Source: an uncultured delta proteobacterium
GTDB lineage: Bacteria; Desulfobacterota; WTBG01; CAIYCZ01
NCBI GenBank assembly: GCA_903924805.1
Contig: CAIYCZ010000398.1
Span: 1-5,573, forward strand
Direction of reading: 5' to 3'
DNA: 5,573 nucleotides
Shown: positions 1-5,573 of the stretch, piece by piece
How the letters are laid out: the number at the start of each line of letters is the position of its first letter
Position numbering within the stretch: the first letter of the stretch is position 1
The notes under the pieces: model-generated
Told to the model about the DNA's origin: nothing
Seen by the model: only the letters and a program-made list of their open reading frames with translations
The model's database searches: none
Translations under genes and position numbers: made by a program

Positions 1-352
1 TCATTGGCATAGGCACAAAAGACGCATCCGCCGAGTCTGTAGATTCGTTCCTTGGATTTATGACACCTATCTGTGAAAGCTGTGTCCACGACCAATTTGT
101 TGGAATATTAAAGATAATTTGTTCTTTATCTATGGGATGAGTGCTTTGATTTCGTAATGCAGCTGCCTTAACAAGTCTAACTTTCTCTGCCTCAATCCTT
201 TTTAGCAGTTTAGAAGCTGGTTCATCCTCTGGGTCCTGTGGGACAAGTTTTCCCCGCACGGCTAAATCCAGGATAAAACGCCGTAAGCGGGGTATGGCAT
301 CTGGCGTATTGACAATTTTATCAAAATGCTTCAGCAGCCGTTCCGAACTCAT
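1..352 (-). CDS. hsdS: Type I restriction-modification specificity subunit HsdS, N-terminal part (cut by window edge)
   Basis: HsdS is the DNA-recognition subunit of a type I R-M enzyme; two target recognition domains (TRDs) joined by helices choose the bipartite site for the methyltransferase and the nuclease. The first 117 residues are visible by translating the reverse strand from an ATG at 352. Residues 21-37 (PRLRRFILDLAVRGKLV) followed by an acidic, helical stretch (about 40-60, containing LLKRIEAEKVRL) are typical of the HsdS N-terminus. TRD1 begins near IPTNWSW (83-89) and carries INPRN (98-102) and SFVPMPM (111-117), seen in many HsdS proteins. The reading frame stays open to the window edge, so most of TRD1, the spacer helices and TRD2 lie outside. 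The ATG overlaps the hsdM stop as ATGA, and a strong Shine-Dalgarno lies 10 nt upstream. The target sequence cannot be inferred. Identification as HsdS is secure from motifs and operon position. Confidence 0.95.
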   Translation of the reverse strand, partial: MSSERLLKHFDKIVNTPDAIPRLRRFILDLAVRGKLVPQDPEDEPASKLLKRIEAEKVRLVKAAALRNQSTHPIDKEQIIFNIPTNWSWTQLSQIGVINPRNESTDSADASFVPMPM

Positions 353-1791
353 CGCAGTAACGCCTCCTCCAGAATTGTTTTCAGCTTGTCCCTTAGTTTC
401 GCGGTTTCTCGCTCGCTTTCCTCAAGCTTTGCCAAAAGCTCTGTTGGGTCGCCGTGGTCAACATCCACGGTATGCGGGTTTTTAAAATCGAGGTTATAAT
501 TGCGGGCTTTGATTTCATCAAGGCTGACCTTCCAGGCGACTTCATTCTCTTCCCGCTTATCCCACCAGTCGATGCATGGCTGAAAATGTTCAAAGCGAAT
601 GGGCCTGGTCATGGAGTAGGCCTTCTGGCCTTCGGGCACGCGCTGCTCGTAATACCAGAGTTCCTTTGTAGGTGTTCCTTTCTCGAAGAACAGCAGGTTG
701 GTGCCGATTGAGGCGTAGGGTTTAAAGACGCTGTTGGGCAGACGCACAATGGTGTGCAGGTTGCACTCCTCAAGCAGATGTTCTTTCAGCCTTGTTTTCA
801 CGCCTTCACCAAAGAGCGAGCCATCAGGCAGCACCATAGCGGCACGGCCCCCGCTGGATTTCAGCAGGCGCACGATGAGAGCAAGAAAGAGGTCTGCGGT
901 CTCGCGGGTCTGGAAGTGTTTGGGGAAGTTGCTTTCGATGCCGTCCTCTTCGCGGCCGCCGAAGGGCGGGTTCGTAAGCACAACGTCCACCCGGTCACTC
1001 TGCGTATAGCTCACATAGGGACGGGCAAGGGTATTGTCATGCCGCACAAATGAGGGATCGTCAATGCCGTGAAGCAGCATATTGGTAACACAAAGCATGT
1101 GCGGGAGCTGTTTCTTTTCAGTAGCCCGAAGGGCCTGCTGCATCTTCTGCTCATCCTTTGGCTTCTTCACATAGCGCTCACGCATGTGCCGGATAGCGCA
1201 GGTGAGAAAACCGCCGGTGCCGCAGGCAGGGTCAAGAAGAATTTCACCGGGCCGGGGGTCAATACGGTTGGCCATGAAAGCGGTGACAGCGCGCGGCGTG
1301 TAATACTCTCCCGCGTTGCCGGCGCTCTGCAGGTCATTCAGTATCTGCTCGTAAATATCGCCGAAGTGCTGGCGCTCGGCAAGGTTGTTGAAATCAACGG
1401 CATTTAGCTTGTTCACCACCTGACGCATGAGCTGGCCTGACTTCATATAATTATAGGCATCCTCAAACACCTCACGCACCACGCGGCGGCGGCCGTCCTG
1501 AGCAGTGCCGGACAGCTCTTTTAACGAGGGAAACAACTTGTCGTTTATGAAAGAAAGCAGCGCATCCCCGGTCATGCCTTCCGGGTCAGCAGCCCAGGAG
1601 CGCCATTGAAGTTTTTCCGGTATGGGTGAACGGTAGCCCTTCTGCATGAGTTCCAGTTCCCGGTCCTGGTCGTCAATTATTTTGAGAAAGAACATCCAGC
1701 AGAGCTGGGAGATGCGCTGGGCATCGCCATCAACGCCCACATCCTGGCGCATGATATCCTGAATTGATTTAACCGTGTTGCGTACAGACAT
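349..1791 (-). CDS. hsdM: Type I restriction-modification DNA methyltransferase subunit HsdM
   Basis: The 480-residue modification subunit transfers a methyl group from S-adenosylmethionine to adenine N6 at the site chosen by HsdS; the usual methylase is M2S and it is also part of the restriction complex. The N-terminal helical domain spans about residues 1-150 (SIQDIMRQD, RISQLCWMFFLKIID). The conserved GEYYTPRAV lies at 161-169, the SAM-binding motif I DPACGTGGF at 187-195, and the catalytic motif IV NPPF at 274-277, the class of motif found in N6-adenine methylases. The C-terminal tail (about 450-480) is charged and probably a coiled coil that packs on HsdS. Length is normal for the family and all catalytic motifs are intact. 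The start lies 3 nt after the hsdR stop, with a strong Shine-Dalgarno inside hsdR; the stop overlaps the hsdS start by 4 nt, so the three genes form one operon. Confidence 0.97.
   Translation of the reverse strand: MSVRNTVKSIQDIMRQDVGVDGDAQRISQLCWMFFLKIIDDQDRELELMQKGYRSPIPEKLQWRSWAADPEGMTGDALLSFINDKLFPSLKELSGTAQDGRRRVVREVFEDAYNYMKSGQLMRQVVNKLNAVDFNNLAERQHFGDIYEQILNDLQSAGNAGEYYTPRAVTAFMANRIDPRPGEILLDPACGTGGFLTCAIRHMRERYVKKPKDEQKMQQALRATEKKQLPHMLCVTNMLLHGIDDPSFVRHDNTLARPYVSYTQSDRVDVVLTNPPFGGREEDGIESNFPKHFQTRETADLFLALIVRLLKSSGGRAAMVLPDGSLFGEGVKTRLKEHLLEECNLHTIVRLPNSVFKPYASIGTNLLFFEKGTPTKELWYYEQRVPEGQKAYSMTRPIRFEHFQPCIDWWDKREENEVAWKVSLDEIKARNYNLDFKNPHTVDVDHGDPTELLAKLEESERETAKLRDKLKTILEEALLR
363..370 (-). 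promoter_or_regulatory. Shine-Dalgarno of hsdS
   Basis: The reverse strand reads GGAGGAGG, ending 10 nt before the hsdS ATG at 352 and lying inside the 3' end of hsdM. Together with the ATGA overlap it fixes the hsdS start and indicates strong, possibly coupled, translation. Confidence 0.8.
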
Positions 1792-1794
1792 TAT

Positions 1795-4248
1795 CTATGC
1801 AACCTCCTGATACAGGACCGCTTGCAGTTCACGAACAGCATGTTCAAACCCTTCGCGTCCGCCAAAGGGTTTAAGAAGCTCAATGGGTGTTCCCATAGAG
1901 TCAAAGGGCGTTACTCTGAGTATCTTCAAATCATCAAGGTTAGTGATGCCTTCATCCTGGTATTTCTGCAGCAAGGCCTCAAGCACGGCGCGGGCCTGAG
2001 TACCGTATTTAGTAAAGATATCGCGCTTGCGGACATTGTTGGCCCGCTCACGCCGGGTGAGGGGCGGCTGATCAAAGGCAACGTGGCAGATAAGATCAAA
2101 GGGGTCAAGGTCTTTTCCCACTTCATCTGCCAGAGGACCAAGCAGCAGGCCTTCGCTCTCCAGTTCCTCGATGATGGCCTGTTTGCGGCCGTCGCTGTTC
2201 CAGCGCTTGAGAAAATCATCAAGGCTTGCAAAATGCTTTCTGAGGGTCTTTTTTGAGTAATCGCGCAGGGACTCAGTGACGAGCTTGCCGTTTTCATCAA
2301 GGTATTCAATGCGCTCGGCCAGAATGCTGACCGGATTGCCATTGATATAATACTTAGAGCGAGATTCTCCCGTAGTCGGAATAGTGATATCAGGTCTGAC
2401 GACAACCTGTTCATCCTCACCCGGCAAGGGCGGTACGGTATCATCCCCGTTGTCTGTCAGCGGCACGTCATCCGGCGGGAAAACCGGGTCATATTCTGCT
2501 GGTTCATATATCTGTACCGGCTCACCGTCAAAATCAGGGTCGGCAAAATGGTTGGTAGCTTTGCGGAAATCAATCAGGGTGAAATAGTACTTGCCGGTGT
2601 CCTCGTGGACGCGCGTGCCGCGGCCGACTATCTGCTTGAACTCGGTCATGGAGCCCACTTCACGGTCAAGGACTATGAGGCGGCAGGTTTGGGCATCAAC
2701 ACCGGTTGAGAGCAGGCGTGAGGTGGTGACGATGACCGGGTATTTTGCTTCAGGGTCAATAAAGTTGCCGAGCTGGGCGCAGCCGTCCGGATCGTTACCG
2801 GTGATGCGCATGATATAGCGCTGGTTTTCATTGACCATATCAGCGTTTTCATTGATCAGGGCCTGGCGCATTATTGCTGCGTGCTCGGTGTCCACGCAAA
2901 AAATAATAGACTTCTGAAAACGGTCTTTGCTCTCTTTTAAAAACTCGGTCACCCTGCGGGCGACGCGTTTCGTGCGCTCATCGATGAACAGGGTTCTGTC
3001 AAAATCTTTCTGGTTGTATATGCGGTCCGGTATTTCATGACCATGTTTGTCCGTCTCGCCCCTGGCTGGACGGTAGCCCTCAATGTCCACGTTTAAATGA
3101 ACCTTTACCACCTTGTAGGGTGCAAGAAACCCGTCGTGGATGCCGCTCTTCAGTGAATAAAAAAAGACCGGAGGTCCGAAATAATTTATATTGGAGACAT
3201 ATTCAGTTTCCTTGGGTGTGGCAGTGAGGCCGATCTGGGTGGCGCTGGAAAAATATTCAAGTATCTCCCGCCAGGCTGAGTCCTCAGCCGCGCTGCCGCG
3301 ATGACATTCATCAATAATGATGAGGTCGAAAAAGTCCGGAGACAGCTCGCGGTAGAGTTTTTGCCAGTCTTCAGGGCCGGTGACAGCCTGGTAGAGTGCA
3401 AGGTATATCTCGTAGGATGTGTCGATGCGCCGCATTTTTTTATCAACAGCGGTGGGCAGATCGACTTCAGTGCCGTCTTCGCGCTCTATGGTCTTTGTTC
3501 CGGTGGAGAGCTTTGCCATGGCAGATCCGAAGGGCCGGAAGTCGTTTACCATGGTCTGATCAACAAGAATGTTGCGGTCGGCAAGAAACAGTATGCGTTT
3601 CTTGCGCCCGGCCTTCCACAGACGCCAGATAATCTGAAAAGCGGTATAGGTCTTGCCGGTGCCGGTGGCCATAACAAGCAGGATGCGATTCTGCCCCTTT
3701 GCAATGGCCTCTATGGTGTTGTTAATGGCAATACGCTGGTAGTAGCGCGGCTCCTTACCTCCTGCATCTTCAAAGTAATCCTGAACAAATACTTTTTCCT
3801 GATCAGGAGCAAGTTTTTTCCAGTGCCGGTATTGCGCCCAAAGCGCAGCGGGTGAGGGAAAGGCATCAAGAGACAACTCGGTTTCAACCTGGCTGCTCTG
3901 ACCGGTGCGGTCGTGAAACAGGAACCCGTCACCGTTTGAGGAAAAGACAAACGGAATATCGAGGATGGCAGCGTACTCAAGGGCCTGCTGCATGCCGTCA
4001 CCGACAGCATGGCTGTTGTCCTTTGCCTCGATAAGCGCGATGGGTATATTGGGCTTATAATAGAGAATGTAGTCAGCGCGTCTGGGCTTGGCGCGAGTGA
4101 CGAGACTGCCCCGGACAATAATTCTGCCTTTGGTAAAACTGACTTCTTCACGAACCTGTGACAATACATCCCAGCCGGCCTGCACGATAGCAGGGGTAAT
4201 ATATTTGGTGCAAATGTCTCGCTCTGATAAATCTTTCTTTGAACTCAT
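1795..4248 (-). CDS. hsdR: Type I restriction endonuclease/translocase subunit HsdR (EcoEI/EcoAI-like)
   Basis: The 817-residue restriction subunit uses ATP hydrolysis to pull DNA toward the bound complex and cuts it far from the target when the site is unmethylated. An N-terminal nuclease domain (about 1-115) has a PD-(D/E)xK arrangement, with D59 in RRADY and E74-A-K76 in LIEAKDN, followed by a Q-rich helix (GMQQALEYA, 85-93). A superfamily 2 motor follows: RYYQR (168-172), Walker A MATGTGKT (193-200), DECH box (313-316), motif III LTATP (341-345) and motif VI QIVGRGTRV (539-547). An acidic, proline-rich linker (about 569-613) leads to a C-terminal domain like that of EcoEI HsdR. The length and this C-terminus suggest type IB, which is an inference. 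An in-frame TAG two codons upstream makes ATG 4248 the first possible start; the protein begins MSSKKDLSERDICTKYITPA, typical of the family. No clear Shine-Dalgarno precedes it. All catalytic motifs are intact. Confidence 0.96.
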   Translation of the reverse strand: MSSKKDLSERDICTKYITPAIVQAGWDVLSQVREEVSFTKGRIIVRGSLVTRAKPRRADYILYYKPNIPIALIEAKDNSHAVGDGMQQALEYAAILDIPFVFSSNGDGFLFHDRTGQSSQVETELSLDAFPSPAALWAQYRHWKKLAPDQEKVFVQDYFEDAGGKEPRYYQRIAINNTIEAIAKGQNRILLVMATGTGKTYTAFQIIWRLWKAGRKKRILFLADRNILVDQTMVNDFRPFGSAMAKLSTGTKTIEREDGTEVDLPTAVDKKMRRIDTSYEIYLALYQAVTGPEDWQKLYRELSPDFFDLIIIDECHRGSAAEDSAWREILEYFSSATQIGLTATPKETEYVSNINYFGPPVFFYSLKSGIHDGFLAPYKVVKVHLNVDIEGYRPARGETDKHGHEIPDRIYNQKDFDRTLFIDERTKRVARRVTEFLKESKDRFQKSIIFCVDTEHAAIMRQALINENADMVNENQRYIMRITGNDPDGCAQLGNFIDPEAKYPVIVTTSRLLSTGVDAQTCRLIVLDREVGSMTEFKQIVGRGTRVHEDTGKYYFTLIDFRKATNHFADPDFDGEPVQIYEPAEYDPVFPPDDVPLTDNGDDTVPPLPGEDEQVVVRPDITIPTTGESRSKYYINGNPVSILAERIEYLDENGKLVTESLRDYSKKTLRKHFASLDDFLKRWNSDGRKQAIIEELESEGLLLGPLADEVGKDLDPFDLICHVAFDQPPLTRRERANNVRKRDIFTKYGTQARAVLEALLQKYQDEGITNLDDLKILRVTPFDSMGTPIELLKPFGGREGFEHAVRELQAVLYQEVA
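1802..1808 (-). promoter_or_regulatory. Shine-Dalgarno of hsdM
   Basis: The reverse strand reads AGGAGGT within the last codons of hsdR, 10 nt before the hsdM ATG at 1791. It is near the consensus and supports that start; hsdM can therefore be translated efficiently from the shared message. Confidence 0.8.
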
Positions 4249-4300
4249 ATACTATGACCGGGGAGGGTACTGCCTGTTTTTCAATTCTTCTTGCTTAAAA

Positions 4301-4342
4301 TAAAAGAGCCTCTATCAGCGTACTGCTGACAGAAGCTCTTTA
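4301..4342 (-). terminator. Probable intrinsic terminator between hepT and hsdR
   Basis: Positions 4303-4319 pair with 4325-4341 (AAAGAGC with GCTCTTT outside, TCT with AGA, TCAGC with GCTGA inside) around a 5-nt loop, with only two mismatched pairs (4310/4334 and 4314/4330). On the minus strand the stem is followed by a TTTTATTTT tract, the arrangement of a Rho-independent terminator for the mntA-hepT transcript. On the plus strand the 3' flank is also T-rich (TTATTATTTATTTAC), so it could work in both directions. It lies 54 nt upstream of the hsdR start, so hsdR probably has its own promoter or depends on readthrough. No convincing -35/-10 pair for hsdR is visible. Confidence 0.75.
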
Positions 4343-4362
4343 TTATTTATTTACTTTTGTTT

Positions 4363-4409
4363 TGATCTGCCCCTCTTTTACCTTCATGGTCCGATTAATG
4401 TGCCCCTCT
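4363..4409. repeat. Two short direct copies of a TGCCCCTCT motif downstream of hepT
   Basis: TGATCTGCCCCTCTT begins at 4363, and a second TGCCCCTCT lies at 4401-4409, 33 nt further on, overlapping the hepT stop codon. A near-identical copy of the first (14 of 15 bases) lies on the other side of the toxin-antitoxin pair at 5121-5135. The origin is unknown; remnants of mobile-element ends are one possibility. Confidence 0.5.
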
Positions 4410-4743
4410 ATTGCTCGAGAATTCGTTTCAATAGTTTAATAAACTGCGGCAAATCCTCTTTGACCGTTCGCCACACCACTGCGTAATTGATATCAAAATA
4501 AGCATGAATAAGCCGGTTGCGCATTGCAATAATGTCCCGCCATGGAATCCCCCCATTGCTTTCCCTGAACTCAGGGGTTATTTGTGCTGCTGCCTCGCCG
4601 AGCACTTCAAGGGAACGAACAATAGCATTAGTCAGCAGGCGGCTTCTTTTTAAATCCTCAAATGAAACACCTCCCATAAACTCACAGGCTTCCTGCGCTG
4701 CATCGAGCATATGCTGAACCCTGACTCTGTCTTCAGGCTTCAT
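4408..4743 (-). CDS. hepT: HEPN-domain toxin, HepT/DUF86 family
   Basis: This small all-helical protein is the toxin partner of an MNT/HEPN toxin-antitoxin pair. HEPN proteins of this family are RNases acting in the cytoplasm, and in the characterised Shewanella pair the toxin is silenced by adenylylation of the tyrosine in its active-site motif. From ATG 4743 the protein has 111 residues, the usual DUF86 length. The motif Rx4HxY is intact at R75, H80 and Y82 (RNRLIHAY), and LEVLGEAA (46-53) is also typical of the family. ATG 4743 is chosen over an in-frame ATG at 4773 because GAGGTG lies just upstream of it and nothing precedes the other. The gene overlaps the antitoxin stop by 11 nt, implying translational coupling. 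The terminator at 4301-4342 follows its stop. Family assignment is firm; toxicity here is inferred. Confidence 0.9.
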   Translation of the reverse strand: MKPEDRVRVQHMLDAAQEACEFMGGVSFEDLKRSRLLTNAIVRSLEVLGEAAAQITPEFRESNGGIPWRDIIAMRNRLIHAYFDINYAVVWRTVKEDLPQFIKLLKRILEQ

Positions 4744-5038
4744 ACTGCACCTCGGCTGTTCGAACCACTTCATCGCGGAAATACCGGCTCAGTTCCTGCG
4801 GGGTGCGCAGGTCAACTTTTCTGCCAAGCAGATCGCTTAAATCGTTTTCCATGCGGCACAGGGCAAAAAAACCGGGTATATAGTTCTCCTCAAACTCCAC
4901 CAGCAGATCAATATCACTGCCCTGCTGCATCCCGCCATGCAACGCCGACCCGAACAAGGAGAGTTTTTTTATATGATTGCGCCGGCAGAAATCGGCAAGT
5001 GTATCTTTCGCAATATGTTTCTCTATTTTATATGCCAT
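4733..5038 (-). CDS. mntA: MNT-domain minimal nucleotidyltransferase antitoxin
   Basis: This is the antitoxin half of the pair: a minimal nucleotidyltransferase of the DNA polymerase beta fold which, in studied systems, transfers AMP from ATP onto the HEPN toxin and blocks its RNase activity. From ATG 5038 the protein has 101 residues. The signature GSx10DxD is complete (G30, S31, D42, D44, in LFGSALHGG and SDIDLLVEF), and D76 in KVDLRTP fits the third acidic residue. Catalysis is therefore probably intact. ATG 5038 has AGGG 6 nt upstream and starts where family members usually do. A GTG at 5074 would add 12 residues (MGAFPSFHAGFH) and has GGGGA upstream, so it is not excluded. It is the first gene of the pair and overlaps hepT by 11 nt. 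A probable promoter lies about 160 nt upstream. Confidence 0.9.
   Translation of the reverse strand: MAYKIEKHIAKDTLADFCRRNHIKKLSLFGSALHGGMQQGSDIDLLVEFEENYIPGFFALCRMENDLSDLLGRKVDLRTPQELSRYFRDEVVRTAEVQYEA
4748..4753 (-). promoter_or_regulatory. Shine-Dalgarno of hepT
   Basis: The reverse strand reads GAGGTG, with 6 nt between its GAGG core and ATG 4743. It decides between this start and the in-frame ATG at 4773, which has no such site. It lies within the mntA coding region. Confidence 0.65.
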
Positions 5039-5044
5039 ATGGAA

Positions 5045-5050
5045 CCCTGC
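5045..5050 (-). promoter_or_regulatory. Possible Shine-Dalgarno of mntA
   Basis: The reverse strand reads GCAGGG, ending 6 nt before ATG 5038. The match is moderate; it favours this start over the GTG at 5074 but does not prove it. Confidence 0.45.
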
Positions 5051-5120
5051 GTGAAATGAGGGGAACGCCCCCACTATTAATTCCCCACTGATGGATGCCC
5101 TTGATTTTACTCACCTGATC

Positions 5121-5135
5121 TGATCTGCCACTCTT
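5121..5135. repeat. Repeat copy upstream of mntA
   Basis: TGATCTGCCACTCTT matches TGATCTGCCCCTCTT at 4363-4377 in 14 of 15 bases, in the same orientation. Similarity continues weakly past it (CTTCA follows both within a few bases). The two copies enclose the mntA-hepT pair. Confidence 0.5.
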
Positions 5136-5196
5136 GTGCTTCAATTTATTTAGACCATAAAAAACTGGTATGACAAGAAATGCATTATTATTACCT

Positions 5197-5223
5197 ATTA
5201 TAGTAAAACCGTTAAAATGTAAA
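5197..5223 (-). promoter_or_regulatory. Probable sigma70-type promoter of mntA-hepT
   Basis: On the minus strand a perfect TATAAT lies at 5202-5197 and TTTACA (5 of 6 matches to TTGACA) at 5223-5218. The spacer is 15 bp, shorter than the preferred 17. It would give a leader of roughly 150 nt before mntA. It is the best promoter candidate in the region but rests on sequence match alone. Confidence 0.5.
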
Positions 5224-5353
5224 GGGTCATGATGAGCGTTTAGCACATTTTACCCATGCGGTTCTATTCATGGCCCAAAAAATACGGGCAGAAATTACAT
5301 CTATAAAAGGGGGAACAATTTTCTTTGCAGGGAATACAACGGTTTTCAACAAA

Positions 5354-5399
5354 AAAACAAATCCAAACAATAGTTTTTACTTTGTTTGGGTTTTGTTTT
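5354..5399 (+). other. Long AT-rich hairpin in the leader of the PAS gene
   Basis: CCAAACAA (5363-5370) pairs perfectly with TTGTTTGG (5382-5389). The stem is extended inward by AGT/ACT (5372-5374 with 5379-5381) around a TTTT loop, with T5371 bulged. It extends outward through a T-G pair and seven further A-T pairs plus one C-G pair, with one bulged T at 5394. Both flanks are T-rich in the outgoing direction, so it could act as a weak bidirectional terminator or attenuator. Low GC in the stem argues against a strong terminator. Confidence 0.45.
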
Positions 5400-5402
5400 A
5401 TT

Positions 5403-5420
5403 ATTGATTTAATTATCAAT
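5403..5420. promoter_or_regulatory. Palindrome ATTGAT-N6-ATCAAT, possible operator
   Basis: Two perfect inverted 6-bp arms flank TTAATT, 30 nt upstream of the ATG at 5451. The size and symmetry suit a dimeric regulator, but no known consensus is recognised, and such AT-rich palindromes arise by chance fairly often. Confidence 0.25.
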
Positions 5421-5450
5421 CATGTCAGCCGTCAATTTCGTAAACCATCT

Positions 5451-5573
5451 ATGACTATAACCAAAGAGTTTCTCCAATCGATAATAGACAGTATTAAGGA
5501 CTCGATAAAAATCGTTGATAAAGACCGCACCATAATTTTTATTAACAAGGCTGCACGGGAAACTGTCGGAGAA
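5451..5573 (+). CDS. PAS-domain signalling protein, N-terminal part (cut by window edge)
   Basis: Forty-one residues are visible before the window ends. EFLQSIIDSIKDSIKIVDKD followed by RTIIFINKAARETVGE is the characteristic beginning of a PAS sensor domain: an N-terminal helix, a first strand with a VDKD turn, then a strand leading to the INKAA helix. PAS domains sense small molecules, redox state or light and usually sit in histidine kinases, diguanylate cyclases or sigma54 activators; the output domain lies outside the window. ATG 5451 has no clear Shine-Dalgarno. The same frame is open back to 5307, and a TTG at 5325 preceded by AAAGGGGG would add 42 residues containing a hydrophobic segment (TIVFTLFGFCFIIDLII), that is, a possible membrane anchor. 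Divergent from mntA; no functional link to the defence genes is shown. Confidence 0.75.
   Translation, partial: MTITKEFLQSIIDSIKDSIKIVDKDRTIIFINKAARETVGE

Larger units (their letters stand above)
5039..5450. other. AT-rich divergent intergenic region between mntA and the PAS gene
   Basis: About 410 nt separate the divergent genes. The region holds a repeat copy (5121-5135), a likely minus-strand promoter (5197-5223), a long AT-rich hairpin (5354-5399) and a palindrome (5403-5420). A purine-rich AAAGGGGG at 5306-5313 looks like a ribosome binding site and would suit a TTG start at 5325 for the PAS gene. The nonamer AAAACCGTT at 5205-5213 recurs inverted at 5338-5346. Short reading frames here (for example 5256-5306 and 5270-5407, plus strand) have no convincing ribosome binding site, and no RNA gene is recognisable. 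Confidence 0.6.

Noticed and set aside
1822..2256. Plus-strand frames of 140-180 codons opposite hsdR (also 3301-3855) and opposite hsdM (1069-1407)
   Set aside because: They lie antisense to clearly conserved hsdR and hsdM coding sequence and their translations show no domain; they are frame shadows.
3711..4169. Minus-strand 152-codon frame inside hsdR
   Set aside because: It is an out-of-frame reading of the HsdR nuclease/motor region, low-complexity in serine, proline and arginine, with no domain.
5028..5246. Minus-strand 72-codon frame starting with GTG upstream of mntA
   Set aside because: It overlaps the start of mntA, contains the likely TATAAT promoter and one repeat copy, shows no recognisable domain, and begins with GTG without a clear ribosome binding site.
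5270..5407. Plus-strand 45-codon frame (begins MAQKIRAEITSIKGG) ahead of the PAS gene
   Set aside because: It has no Shine-Dalgarno, overlaps the hairpin and has no recognisable family; its ending is T-rich sequence read as aromatic residues. It could be a small peptide, but nothing supports this.
5422..5454. Ten-codon plus-strand frame whose TGA overlaps the PAS ATG 5451 (ATGA)
   Set aside because: It resembles a coupled leader peptide but has no ribosome binding site and is short enough to be chance.
1..5573. CRISPR array, tRNA or rRNA genes
   Set aside because: No regularly spaced repeats and no tRNA- or rRNA-like sequence were seen on either strand.

Overview
The window holds an accessory defence region on the minus strand. 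It contains an almost complete three-gene type I restriction-modification operon (hsdR-hsdM-hsdS, reading right to left) and, just upstream, a two-gene MNT/HEPN toxin-antitoxin module (mntA-hepT type). At the right edge the first part of a plus-strand PAS-domain signalling gene begins, divergent from the rest. Gene order, Shine-Dalgarno sites (AGGAGG, GGAGGAGG) and moderate base composition indicate a bacterium. The protein style (EcoEI/EcoAI-like HsdR, DUF86 HEPN, stand-alone PAS protein) would fit a Gram-negative such as a Desulfobacterota or Nitrospirota member, but no host-specific marker is present, so that is only a guess.

Layout from left to right: 1-352, 5' part of hsdS (minus, cut by the window edge); 349-1791, hsdM, sharing an ATGA junction with hsdS; 1795-4248, hsdR, 3 nt before hsdM; about 4301-4342, a hairpin with a T-rich 3' flank that looks like an intrinsic terminator for the upstream toxin-antitoxin transcript; 4363-4409, two short copies of a TGCCCCTCT-containing repeat; 4408-4743, HEPN toxin; 4733-5038, MNT antitoxin, overlapping the toxin gene by 11 nt; 5039-5450, an AT-rich divergent intergenic region with a third copy of the repeat, a probable minus-strand promoter, a long hairpin and an 18-bp palindrome; 5451-5573, the start of a PAS-domain protein.

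How the parts work together: HsdM and HsdS form the modification methyltransferase, and with HsdR they form the restriction complex that translocates and cuts unmodified DNA. HsdS sets the target sequence, which cannot be known here because both recognition domains are incomplete or missing. hsdM and hsdS have strong ribosome binding sites while hsdR has none recognisable, as expected if modification must outrun restriction. The MNT/HEPN pair is a separate transcription unit whose catalytic motifs are intact (GSx10DxD in MNT, Rx4HxY in HEPN), so it is probably functional. Near-identical 15-bp direct repeats on both sides of this pair suggest it may have been inserted as a cassette. No wholly new system is evident. 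The points most worth a second look are the repeat-flanked toxin-antitoxin cassette and the structured leader of the PAS gene.
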